A stretch of 64,000 bases of DNA from Enterovibrio calviensis DSM 14347. Lineage in GTDB: Bacteria > Pseudomonadota > Gammaproteobacteria > Enterobacterales > Vibrionaceae. The position numbers and the translations under genes were made by a program. Positions within the stretch are counted from its first letter, which is position 1. Each line of letters begins with the position of its first letter. The stretch spans positions 62,001 through 126,000 of the forward strand of contig NZ_JHZA01000007.1 in NCBI RefSeq assembly GCF_000621165.1. The letters are read 5' to 3'. The notes under the pieces were generated by a model, which was not told the DNA's origin, ran no database searches, and saw only the letters and a program-made list of their open reading frames with translations. Of this stretch, positions 16,670 through 24,520 are shown piece by piece.

Positions 16670-18456
16670 TGTCCCAAACTGATTTGCGAACTCTTGTAGA
16701 GGAATTAGCCAACGATTTTACTGAGGTAGCGAACACGCTATCTCTGCCAATTGCTATCAGTCACCTTCAGCAGGACTTTTCTGGGCTAAATGACAAGCTT
16801 GAATTAGCGGTGGAAGAAGACTCTCGATTCCATGATCTTCAGTTTCTTATTCAACAAGTGCTGACATTGCTTGATCTGCGAGGTGCTGAGTCGAAAGATG
16901 CCGACGGAGATTTACTTGCGTTACTGGATTCGATAATCGAGACAGCAAGAGCAGAAACAGCCGCTTATTCAAAGGGAGACCGCGACGTTCTAGAAGATCG
17001 TGCGGAAGCAGCGAAGCGCCAAGAAAACATGGCAAATGAGATCAATGTATTGGCTATTTACGCGCTAGATACATTAGGTATTGACGTTAACTTAATCGAA
17101 GATGCGCCAGTTTTTGATGATGATGTATCCATCGAGCTTGATTACCTTGGCTCATTGGCTCAATTCAACGGTGAGGGCGGAGAGCCTGACGCCGACAAAC
17201 AACGTCGTTCCAAAAAGCGTGAAAAAGAAGCCAAAGACGCGGATGCTCAGAACAAGTTCGAGCCTACAACCAGAGTTAAATCTCACTTGCTTGAGCACTT
17301 GATGAGTTACTCCGAAGAGCTTGTGCAGATCAGAAATACACTCGCTGATTTTGCTGAGAAACAAGAGAGCCTGGCGCTAACCGAACTGTCGAGCAAGTTG
17401 AAGACGGTTTCTGATGGCATGCTCAATGACCTACTGAAAACGCAAATGCGGCCGATTGGCAACTTACTCAGCAAATATCGTCGCATTGTGCGGGATCTTT
17501 CAAAAGAGTTAGGAAAGAAAGTCGACGTAGAGATACTCGGCGAAAACATCGAACTCGACAGCAACGTTATCGACGCCATCAATGAACCCCTAACGCACCT
17601 TGTGAGAAATGCCCTGGATCATGGTTTTGAGAACCAAGACGAGAGGGCATCTTCGGGTAAATCCTTGGTCGGCCGGCTAGTGATTCATGCATACAACGAG
17701 GCTGGTAAGGTCGTAATTAACATCTGCGATGACGGAAAGGGCATCGACAGAGAAAAGGTTTTGAGCAAAGCGATGTCAAATGGGTTAGTCACGCAGGAAA
17801 GCCTGCAGCAGCTCAGCGACAAGGAAATACTGGAGTTAATCTTTCATCCCGGCTTATCAACCTCAGAGCAAGTTAATGCACTCTCTGGCAGGGGGGTGGG
17901 TATGGATGCAGTGAAACGAAAAGTCGAAGACATTAAAGGCACCATTGATATTCATTCACAAAAAGGCGTGGGCACGGAAATCGCGCTTATCTTCCCGCTG
18001 ACGATGGCAACGTTAAAAGTCGCGTTGTTTGATATTGGGAATGTGACGTATGCCATTCCATCTTCAGATATCGCGAACATTGTGGCCATTAGCCATCAAA
18101 AAGACGGCTCAAATGTCAGGTTTGATAGTGGTCATGCACTTTTGTACCAGAATGACAAAGTGATCCCATTGATCGAGCCTCATGAGTACTTGGGAGAGTT
18201 GGCGGAACAGCGTGTCTTCCGTCGCACGTATAAAGAGGGCATGCGCCACAGCGTGATTGTGTTTACACATCGAGGCCAACAATGGGGATTGCCCGTGGAT
18301 CATGTTCGCGCATTTTTAGACATAGTGATAAAGCCCTTAGACCGCTCAATGAATGGCAACGATGTATTCGCAGGTGCAGCCGTGCTAGGAAGTGGAGATT
18401 TGGCGTTAGTGATCAACCTGAAGAAAGTGATTCAGTTTGCACAGGCGTATCACTGA
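16669..18456 (+). CDS. cheA: CheA-type histidine kinase core lacking a phospho-accepting HPt
   Basis: 595 residues. A dimerisation segment begins near 203, followed by the HATPase domain with N-box HLVRNALDHGFE (310-321), G1 DDGKGID (354-360), F-box region IFHPGLST and G2 GRGVGMD (407-413), then a CheW-like regulatory domain from about 447 to the end. The N-terminal 145 residues are helical but have no HSxKG motif; the only His residues there (H32, H55) lie in unrelated contexts. A charged linker (KQRRSKKREKEAKDAD) separates this part from the kinase. The phospho-accepting His is provided by the next gene. Transcription is coupled by a TAATG overlap with the CheD-CheB gene. Confidence 0.92.
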   Translation: MSQTDLRTLVEELANDFTEVANTLSLPIAISHLQQDFSGLNDKLELAVEEDSRFHDLQFLIQQVLTLLDLRGAESKDADGDLLALLDSIIETARAETAAYSKGDRDVLEDRAEAAKRQENMANEINVLAIYALDTLGIDVNLIEDAPVFDDDVSIELDYLGSLAQFNGEGGEPDADKQRRSKKREKEAKDADAQNKFEPTTRVKSHLLEHLMSYSEELVQIRNTLADFAEKQESLALTELSSKLKTVSDGMLNDLLKTQMRPIGNLLSKYRRIVRDLSKELGKKVDVEILGENIELDSNVIDAINEPLTHLVRNALDHGFENQDERASSGKSLVGRLVIHAYNEAGKVVINICDDGKGIDREKVLSKAMSNGLVTQESLQQLSDKEILELIFHPGLSTSEQVNALSGRGVGMDAVKRKVEDIKGTIDIHSQKGVGTEIALIFPLTMATLKVALFDIGNVTYAIPSSDIANIVAISHQKDGSNVRFDSGHALLYQNDKVIPLIEPHEYLGELAEQRVFRRTYKEGMRHSVIVFTHRGQQWGLPVDHVRAFLDIVIKPLDRSMNGNDVFAGAAVLGSGDLALVINLKKVIQFAQAYH

Positions 18457-18524
18457 CAAAAACAAGGTTACGCGTTTTTTCTTATACTTAAGAATAATGT
18501 CATCAACAAAAGTAGGTGAGTGGA

Positions 18525-19478
18525 ATGAAACTCTTAGGCAGTTTTTTGTTAGATTTCGAGCTCATTTCAGCGAAGGATTTGGCTGATGTCATGGTCGAGC
18601 AAATTCGTCAAACCCCGAACAGTTTGGACATCATCTACGAAAGGCAGCTGATCACGCCAGAGCAATTCCTTTCCATCGTATCGTTGCAAAACGACGAACA
18701 TCTTGACCTTTGTTCCGCCTGTATAAGATTGGATATCTGGCGCAATGAGTTCTTTGACGTCATCAATGAAGAAGTGGCAAAACGCAGATCGACATTGGGA
18801 CGTTTGCTGGTCGAAAAGGGCTTAGTCGAGCCACATGTGCTCTTGCCTATTCTCAAGCAATATCACGCGTATCGTGCAGAGAATAACAATGATTTTGCTT
18901 TGTTTTCCGAGAATACGCTGCTTGATCTCAACGAAAGCGAAGCCGAAGAAAGCGCGCCACTTGTCCAATTCGACCCGGATTTTTCACACGTTCAGGCCAG
19001 CGATCCGTCAGACTATATTGACCTTTTCTCCGAAGAGAAGGAAATCGAACTTGAGCTTGTTATTCTGGCCATTGAATCGTTGGGAAGCGACAAAAACGAA
19101 GCCGATCCTGAAGAGTTGTTGAACCAGTTTTTTACTGACTACCATTCCATGAAGGGAACAGCACGAAGCGTTGGCGCACCTCTTACAGAAAACCTTATTC
19201 ATGAATCGGAGGACTTACTTACATTCTTCAAACGATTTCTCCATAAGGTCAATAGTGCCGATTTTGCTGCGCTTGCCGCCGTTAACTTGAAAGTATTGGA
19301 TGCCCTCAGCAACTTGAGAAATGGCATGATCTCGTCCGGTTCAGAAGAGGACTATTGGCAGGCGACAGAGTCGAGAGAAAAGTACCTAAAGACACTCGGA
19401 GACATTAAGCGACTCAATGAAGAACTGGAGAATCGAGGTTACGAAGTGAATCTTGAAGATGTGCAGGATCTCTTTTAA
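18525..19478 (+). CDS. Separate HPt (CheA P1-like) protein with duplicated N-terminal module
   Basis: 317 residues from the ATG at 18525, which follows AGGTGAG; a GTG nine bases upstream is part of that site. The C-terminal third is a histidine phosphotransfer domain: DYHSMKGTARSVGAPL with H207 as phospho-acceptor, followed by ENLIHESEDLL, just as in the P1 domain of CheA. The N-terminal 120 residues hold two similar helical units (LLGSFLLDFELI...L and TLGRLLVEKGLV...L) that recall the MshEN/GspE N-terminal repeat; that resemblance is tentative. An acidic linker joins the halves. It is 68 bases after the kinase core and completes a split CheA. Confidence 0.87.
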   Translation: MKLLGSFLLDFELISAKDLADVMVEQIRQTPNSLDIIYERQLITPEQFLSIVSLQNDEHLDLCSACIRLDIWRNEFFDVINEEVAKRRSTLGRLLVEKGLVEPHVLLPILKQYHAYRAENNNDFALFSENTLLDLNESEAEESAPLVQFDPDFSHVQASDPSDYIDLFSEEKEIELELVILAIESLGSDKNEADPEELLNQFFTDYHSMKGTARSVGAPLTENLIHESEDLLTFFKRFLHKVNSADFAALAAVNLKVLDALSNLRNGMISSGSEEDYWQATESREKYLKTLGDIKRLNEELENRGYEVNLEDVQDLF

Positions 19479-19838
19479 AGAAGCTTTTGTGGAATGCATC
19501 AGCGTTGAAAAATGAACCAAAAGTTATATGACTTTCTAGATAAAGTAGAAAGTCGCTACTCAAACAACACAGGCGCATAACCAAAAATGCGAACCACTTC
19601 CTACTCCAAGCTCTATCTCAATCAGTGATATATTTGTTAGCTTAGTCAGTAGCTTCAACAGAAGCACTAGACACAAATATGGAATCTGAGCCACCGAAGG
19701 AATTGCGACTCTTCAGCTCTCAATGTGGTTCTGACTGATTCAATTTACCGTGACGGCAACTCCGGTTGAGTCTCTCCCAGTGATGGGGGCTTATCCAGGG
19801 GATGAGAGTGACGGTAATCAGCTGTTAAAGGAATATCT
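19479..19838. other. Intergenic region after the chemosensory operon
   Basis: 360 bases without a gene. A 9-bp hairpin (GACTTTCTA / TAGAAAGTC, 19530-19554) without a T-run may mark the end of the operon, and a structured leader precedes the VOC gene (listed separately). Confidence 0.55.
19735..19821 (+). ncRNA. Possible structured leader before VOC gene
   Basis: CTGATT...ACCGT at 19735-19751 can pair with ACGGT-AATCAG at 19811-19821, enclosing a GC-rich stretch able to form two or three further short stems, and ending 17 bases before the start codon. It matches no riboswitch class I know. It may be a regulatory leader or chance folding. Confidence 0.3.
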
Positions 19839-20213
19839 ATGAACCTGAATCAAGTGACATTGACCGTTAAAAACATGGAGGAAGCGGTTACATTCTATAA
19901 GACGCTAGGGTTTAATCAAATTGTGGCGGATGAACATTATTGCCGTTTTAAATGCCCTGAAGGTGATTCTACATTTTCACTTTATTTGGGTGACCCAAAC
20001 TCCCAAAGCAATAGCGTGATTTATTTTGAGCATGAAGAGTTGGATGCGTGGGTTGATGATTTGAAATCCCAAGGCATTGAGTTTGAACAAGAGCCTACGG
20101 ACAAGGACTACTTGTGGAGAGAAGCAATGCTTACTGACCCATCAGGTAATGAGATTAAGCTCTACTGGGCGGGAGAAAACAGAATTAACCCACCTTGGCG
20201 CGTAAACCCTTAA
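19839..20213 (+). CDS. VOC-superfamily (glyoxalase/bleomycin-resistance-like) protein
   Basis: A 124-residue single-domain protein of the vicinal oxygen chelate fold, with one set of two beta-alpha-beta units: the first starts NQVTLTVKNMEEAVTFYKTL and the second VIYFEHEELDAWVDDL, ending with LTDPSGNEIKLYW where the family places its last metal-binding Glu. The first metal position, usually His, is Gln here. An AGGA site supports the start. Members range from isomerases to antibiotic-binding proteins, so the substrate cannot be named. It stands alone between the chemosensory operon and the permease. Confidence 0.85.
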   Translation: MNLNQVTLTVKNMEEAVTFYKTLGFNQIVADEHYCRFKCPEGDSTFSLYLGDPNSQSNSVIYFEHEELDAWVDDLKSQGIEFEQEPTDKDYLWREAMLTDPSGNEIKLYWAGENRINPPWRVNP

Positions 20214-20515
20214 TTTCCTGCAAACTGTCAGTGCTTAAACCTCAAGGTGAACAGTGTGGACAGTTCTTGGTCTGGGCAGTGTGGGTTGAGTTGGCCAAAG
20301 TGTGTGTGGTGGTGCAGTGGCGCGTTGGAAACTCAGGAAAGGCCAAACACTCTCATCTCTATGCCACAAAGCTAATCTAGAAAATCTAAGCCAAAAAGCT
20401 AGGCCAGACCCTAGTCCACTAAACTAAGAAATGATTCCGATGAACCGCCTCCCTAGAGTGTGTGATTTCATTGTATGATGAGAGAAGGCTCGCTTTCTTT
20501 TGTACGGATACGCTC

Positions 20516-21472
20516 ATGGGTGACGCTTTACATCAACTCCAATTCTCATTGTCTATTACTGGCCCCATCTGCTTGATGCTGATCCTCGGGGTGGTATTCA
20601 AACGCATTGGCCTTATCAACGACAACTTCATCGAAGTGGGCTCCAAACTGGTTTTCCAAGTGACCCTTCCGACCATGCTGTTTATGAGTATTGTCGTCTC
20701 TGAACATGACTTCTCTGCCGCGAGTGGGTTCGTAAATTACGGCATCATCGCCAGTATTCTGTTTTTTATCTTTGCCTATATCTCAGTCAAACTGATCTTT
20801 AAAGACTCACCTCACCAAGGCGTCATTATCCAGGGGAGCTATCGCGCCAACACTGGCATCATCGGTATCGCTTTTGTGGCCAATGCTTATGGTTCACAAG
20901 GGGTCGCATTGGCGGCGTTATACGTGGCAGTTACGACGTTTATTTATAATGTTCAGGCAGTTATCTGCCTTTCACCGAAAGGAGCGGCTTCAGGAGCTCA
21001 AACCGCGAAATTGATGTTTCGCACCCTGACCAAAAACCCTCTTATCATTTCGATTATCTCTGGGATGGTGTTTTACTTCCTGTCGATTCCCGTGCCAGAT
21101 GTCGCTATTGATGCAGGGAACTACTTAGCGAAAATGACTCTTCCTCTCGCCCTGCTGTGTACGGGCGCGTCGCTTAATTTTAGTTTGATGAAGAAAGAAA
21201 AAGGACCATCGTGGTTTGCAAGTAGCTACAAGCTTATCGTCGCGCCATTGCTTATTACTTTGGGTGCCTATTTGGTTGGCTTCAGAGGCATAGAGTTAGG
21301 GATCTTGTTCTTTATGAATGCATCTCCCGTCGCAGCAGCCAGCTACGTCATGGTGCGCTCAATGGGTGGGAATGCAGTGTTGGCAGCCAACATCATTGCA
21401 TTTACTACGGTGCTATCGGCAGTGACATGCACCGTGGGGATTGTGATTCTCAAAGCGTATGGACTGATATAG
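20516..21472 (+). CDS. AEC (auxin efflux carrier) family permease
   Basis: Inner-membrane transporter of 318 residues with about ten hydrophobic helices. It begins with SITGPICLMLILGVVFKRIG and has the broken-helix segments typical of AEC proteins (RANTGIIGIAFV; TLPLALLCTGASL; ASPVAAASYVM). Characterised relatives carry malate, malonate or other small anions. The ATG at 20516 starts just before the first helix; an upstream GTG at 20462 is possible. No partner gene points to a substrate. Confidence 0.85.
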   Translation: MGDALHQLQFSLSITGPICLMLILGVVFKRIGLINDNFIEVGSKLVFQVTLPTMLFMSIVVSEHDFSAASGFVNYGIIASILFFIFAYISVKLIFKDSPHQGVIIQGSYRANTGIIGIAFVANAYGSQGVALAALYVAVTTFIYNVQAVICLSPKGAASGAQTAKLMFRTLTKNPLIISIISGMVFYFLSIPVPDVAIDAGNYLAKMTLPLALLCTGASLNFSLMKKEKGPSWFASSYKLIVAPLLITLGAYLVGFRGIELGILFFMNASPVAAASYVMVRSMGGNAVLAANIIAFTTVLSAVTCTVGIVILKAYGLI

Positions 21473-21763
21473 CGAAGCGATATTTGTACTTTTCCTCATC
21501 GCTGTTTTGGGGTGCTCTAAATCGTTTATGCCCCAAAGTGAGTTAGGCTCTTTCTCTACTCGGATAATAGCTCCCCCGATTGGCCTTATTCTTTCTAATC
21601 TGAACCGAGATTTTTACTGTTGATAACAACAGCATCGTAGAGATTCAATGCATGTTGATGAAAAATGAAATTTTGGAGCTTTTTCACAAATCGACATCTC
21701 GAATGATTAAAAAAAGATATTAAAATCAGATGGTAACGAGCGGCTAAGGTATAATGCATTGTT

Positions 21764-21823
21764 ATTAGAGGACAAAATGTCGTGTTTAATTCCGACATTT
21801 TGTCCTCTAATACACTGTTAGGT
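21764..21823 (+). other. attC-like recombination hairpin at the 5' edge of a cassette array
   Basis: A perfect 19-bp inverted repeat (21764-21782 with 21793-21811, ten-base loop) ends six bases before the core site GTTAGGT (21817-21823), which matches the integron core GTTRRRY. The matching left-hand inverse core is degenerate (GTATAAT). The TTAGGT after the cut point pairs exactly with the inverse core ACCTAAC at 22685, as expected for the two ends of one excisable cassette. Confidence 0.6.
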
Positions 21824-21838
21824 TACAAAGAAGGTTTT

Positions 21839-22690
21839 ATGATCACTGGTAAAGATATTTCTCTAGCTGCAAAAAAAGATCTAGAGAGTTTTTTCGAAGA
21901 TGAAGCAAATTTTACTCTAAATTTAGAGCTCGATTCAAATTCCGTACAACATGCGAGTGTTGTTGGCATTGGTGATAAATTAAGGGTTCGATTATCCAGA
22001 GACTTTTGTTCTGCACAAGTTAGTGGTATCGACGATTTGCATTACTTTTTATTTGTAGTTAGTCATGAAATTGCACATTATTTACATTCTCATAATGAGC
22101 ATAAAGATGAATCTGATTACGATAGTAAGAGCGTAGAGGCTTTTGCTGATTTCTTTGGTGCCAGAGTGATGATGACTCTTTTAACATATGGGCAATGCTT
22201 TATTAAACTCTATGAAGAACTCGAGTTTAGATTTCATAGTGGGGAAGTATTAAATAGTATAGGTTGTGCTATTTCTAGGTTAGCGGAAACTTTATTCAAT
22301 ACTAGCTCTGATCTGTATTCAAATCGTATTACTAGGGTTGGACATTGTTCAGCAGGTATAACGTCATTCTTAGATAAACAATTCAGTAGTATTAATGTTC
22401 AACGCTCAGTGGATGTACTCACTCGTATTTATACTGCAGGCAATCTACCCACTATATTTAAACTTGAAGCCGAGCAGTTTAATATGGATCCTAATCTAAT
22501 TCTAAGGTCTGATGAAATCCATAAAAACATACAAGGAATAGACCTCGGAATTACTAAAGGGGTAAAACCAATTTTTGCAATTTTTATCGGAACCTCATAC
22601 TCATCGACAGAAGCTTCAAGGAACATGCAAATGAGTATTCGTCGTAGTCTAGCCCAAAAGCAAGGGTTTGATATCCCTGAATTAACCTAA
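21839..22690 (+). CDS. Cassette-borne HExxH metallopeptidase-like protein
   Basis: A 283-residue protein from the ATG at 21839, with a GAAGG site directly after the cassette core site. It has a zinc-peptidase signature SHEIAHYLHSH (HEIAH at 76-80) and a downstream EAFADFFGARVMM helix with E100 and D104, as in gluzincin-type peptidases such as the ImmA/IrrE group. There is no signal peptide, so it is probably cytoplasmic. The remaining 170 residues match no family I recognise. Codon use is more AT-rich than in the flanking backbone genes. It fills the first gene cassette, and its stop codon lies inside the attC inverse core. Confidence 0.75.
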   Translation: MITGKDISLAAKKDLESFFEDEANFTLNLELDSNSVQHASVVGIGDKLRVRLSRDFCSAQVSGIDDLHYFLFVVSHEIAHYLHSHNEHKDESDYDSKSVEAFADFFGARVMMTLLTYGQCFIKLYEELEFRFHSGEVLNSIGCAISRLAETLFNTSSDLYSNRITRVGHCSAGITSFLDKQFSSINVQRSVDVLTRIYTAGNLPTIFKLEAEQFNMDPNLILRSDEIHKNIQGIDLGITKGVKPIFAIFIGTSYSSTEASRNMQMSIRRSLAQKQGFDIPELT

Positions 22691-22784
22691 CAAGAGCTTT
22701 AAACGGAACTAAAACAGTGGGTTACGTTTCGCTTCGCTACACATTTTAACCCACTATTTTCGTCCGCTTAAGCTGGCGTTAAGC
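22685..22784 (+). repeat. Integron attC site
   Basis: Starts with inverse core ACCTAAC (22685-22691) and ends with core GTTAAGC (22778-22784). In between are arm-to-arm complementary stretches: GGGTTA...TAACCC, plus CTTTAAACGGA near the left end against TCCGCTTAAG near the right. About 100 bp, a usual attC length. Confidence 0.85.
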
Positions 22785-22807
22785 GGACTGCCGCTCAGGA
22801 GGAGCAA

Positions 22808-23275
22808 TTGAAATTAACAGAATCTGAATTGGCATTTTGGAATAAGTACCTTGATTCGCAACCAGCAATCGAGCCTCATTTTGACTATACCGTCGAGGCT
22901 AACCCTGCTGGGGTACTCAGCATTACTGATAAGTTAATAGCTCTTTACTTGAATGGTACAAAGACGGCAGGCAGTGGGTTAGTCGAAGACTATGAAGTCG
23001 CAGGTGATGCATTACCAAAGGTGGGAAACTTTTGGATAGTTCTTGATAGCAATAGTGAACCTAGAATAATACTAAAAACTGTTAGAACTGAAATTAATAA
23101 GTTCCCAGAAGTTCCTGAGTACATTGCTATTGCAGAGGGTGAAGGTGATTTGAGCCTTGAGTACTGGAAAACAGTACATGCTAAATTCTATGAGCCTCAT
23201 TTGTCTTCATGGAATCTCTTAAATATTAATGATTCCCATGTGATTACTGAGTTTTTTGAGCTTGTGTGGAAGTAG
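22808..23275 (+). CDS. Cassette-borne ASCH-domain protein
   Basis: A 155-residue ASCH-domain protein; the fold is related to PUA RNA-binding domains. Key stretches are LYLNGTKTAGSGLVEDYE, GNFWIVLDSNSEP and the EGEGDLSLEYWKTVHAKFY motif near residue 125. It starts with TTG, supported by a strong GGAGGA site six bases upstream. Roles in RNA binding or as an N4-acetylcytidine amidohydrolase are known for relatives; this one is not assigned. It is the second gene cassette. Confidence 0.87.
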   Translation: MKLTESELAFWNKYLDSQPAIEPHFDYTVEANPAGVLSITDKLIALYLNGTKTAGSGLVEDYEVAGDALPKVGNFWIVLDSNSEPRIILKTVRTEINKFPEVPEYIAIAEGEGDLSLEYWKTVHAKFYEPHLSSWNLLNINDSHVITEFFELVWK

Positions 23276-23322
23276 GTTTAGCGCATTACGATTATATAAT
23301 CGGTCTGAGTATGCGTAAGTAC

Positions 23323-23447
23323 GCTTAACAAGGCGCTAAAAACGGACTAACAAACGCTTGGCATTTTTGGTTCGGTTTAGTGTGGTGTTTAAGGTGGTCA
23401 ATTGAGTTTGGTGGAAGGTTTGTTAGCCGCTTAGCTTGGCGTTATAC
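23323..23447 (+). repeat. Integron attC site (VCR-like)
   Basis: Inverse core GCTTAAC (23323-23329) pairs perfectly with GTTAAGC, the core that opens the same cassette at 22778. It ends with GTTATAC (23441-23447). The left TAACAAGGCGCTAAAAACGG and right CCGCTTAGCTTGGCGTTA are complementary, with the look of Vibrio repeat sites. 125 bp. Confidence 0.9.
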
Positions 23448-23465
23448 CTTATCGGAGAAAATTAC

Positions 23466-23984
23466 ATGGAGTTAGTTGTACCATCTCAAGAGTTTCAGTC
23501 TGCTTTCGAATCTTTCTATGAGGACTTTGCTAAAAACGATGCTGAAAATGCTGAGTACTACCTTGAAGGTAAAATTGATTTTTCCAAATATGTTCAGCGC
23601 TTGAGTGACGAAGCTGGGGGTATAAACTTACGTGAAGGTTATGTGCCATGTAGTCATTTTTGGCTGATAGATAGTACAAGCTCTATCCTCGGAGCTATTC
23701 GGGTTCGCCATAATATCGACAATGATTTCCTCTCTTTAGAAGCTGGGCATATTGGCTACGATATAGCCCCCTCATCTCGTGGAAAGGGCAACGGTAAGTT
23801 AATGCTGAAGTTGGCGCTTTCGAAAGCTGCCTCTCTTGGCATCGAGCGAGCACTACTGACTGCTGATGAAGATAACTTTGCATCGCGTGGTGTCATCGAA
23901 GCTAACGGTGGTGAGTTTGAAAAAATCATTATTGGTAAGGTTTTCCCAAATCCTTTAGCTAGGTATTGGGTCAGCTGTGAGTAA
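23466..23984 (+). CDS. Cassette-borne GNAT acetyltransferase
   Basis: A 172-residue GCN5-related N-acetyltransferase. The acetyl-CoA binding loop is seen as IGYDIAPSSRGKGNGKLML (about 100-118), followed by the helix and the NFASRGVIEANGGEF strand-turn near the C-terminus. The ATG at 23466 has a GGAG site just after the attC core. Acceptor unknown; GNATs are common in integron cassettes. Third gene cassette. Confidence 0.9.
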   Translation: MELVVPSQEFQSAFESFYEDFAKNDAENAEYYLEGKIDFSKYVQRLSDEAGGINLREGYVPCSHFWLIDSTSSILGAIRVRHNIDNDFLSLEAGHIGYDIAPSSRGKGNGKLMLKLALSKAASLGIERALLTADEDNFASRGVIEANGGEFEKIIIGKVFPNPLARYWVSCE

Positions 23985-23986
23985 CG

Positions 23987-24144
23987 ATATAACAAATAAG
24001 AATAAGTGTCGCGCAGCCGACACTTTATTCGGGTGTTGAGCAAGCCCGACGCCTCTTTATTGAGTAAATTGCTCGGATGAGCAGAAGATGGATCTATGCC
24101 CGTCACTTTTGTCAGGACGAGCGTCGCCATAGTTTTAGTTATTC
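23987..24144 (+). repeat. Probable third attC site, partly decayed
   Basis: Inverse core ATATAAC (23987-23993) differs by one base from the expected GTATAAC. A plausible closing core is GTTATTC at 24138-24144. Inside are a hairpin (AATAAGTGTCG / CGACACTTTATT with one bulge) and a GAGCAA/TTGCTC pair. 158 bp is long for an attC, so the right border is uncertain. Confidence 0.5.
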
Positions 24145-24187
24145 GAATCTAACAGTTTAGAGTGCCAACTCTAACTGACTTCTGGCC

Positions 24188-24214
24188 AAAAATGATTTAG
24201 AGCGTCACTCTAAA
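24188..24214 (-). terminator. Intact terminator of the displaced chemoreceptor 3' end
   Basis: On the minus strand TTTAGAG-TGACG-CTCTAAA is followed by TCATTTTT. The equivalent place after the live gene (28605-28636) reads TTTAGAGTGGCGTCCTTAA, so the stem is broken there. Confidence 0.75.
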
Positions 24215-24250
24215 CCATGTGATCACCAAGCGACGTTGTCGTACAACACC

Positions 24251-24394
24251 TCAACTCGCTGCTTTGTTCGCTTCAACAAGGCCTTTCATGGTGTCAGTGA
24301 CTTGCTTGAGCTTTAAGCTTTGTTCTTTATAGCTCATCGACACTTGCGAGGTTTCATTGGCAATGTTGTAGTTGCTGTTCTCAATCCCCGCCAT
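24251..24394 (-). pseudogene. C-terminal fragment of chemoreceptor gene
   Basis: Encodes 47 residues ending [20 protein letters not shown], almost the same as the C-terminus of the receptor at 28670-30055. The frame runs to the usual stop; everything upstream of the codon for the Met in MAGIENSN is missing. It is not expected to be expressed and is best read as the original 3' end displaced by an insertion or duplication. Confidence 0.88.
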
Positions 24395-24520
24395 AAGCAA
24401 ACCAAGACAGGCACACTAGGGACTCTGATATATCGAAAAACTTGATATCTGACTCCAAGAAATTGCGTTGACAATCAATGCACACAAAGCCGACACTTCC
24501 GGAAAAGTAAGGAGGCTTGA

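Larger units (their letters stand above)
24187..24394. repeat. Direct repeat, left copy (3' end of a chemoreceptor gene)
   Basis: About 208 bases nearly identical to 28605-28813, covering the last 47 codons of the chemoreceptor gene and its downstream terminator region. The two copies bracket a 4.2 kb insert. Confidence 0.9.

Noticed and set aside
16669-17100. Hidden HPt in the N-terminus of the CheA core
   Set aside because: Helical, but the His residues H32 and H55 are not in a phosphotransfer context.
19839-20213. VOC gene as a further integron cassette
   Set aside because: No core or inverse-core site was found on either side, although VOC proteins are common cassette cargo.
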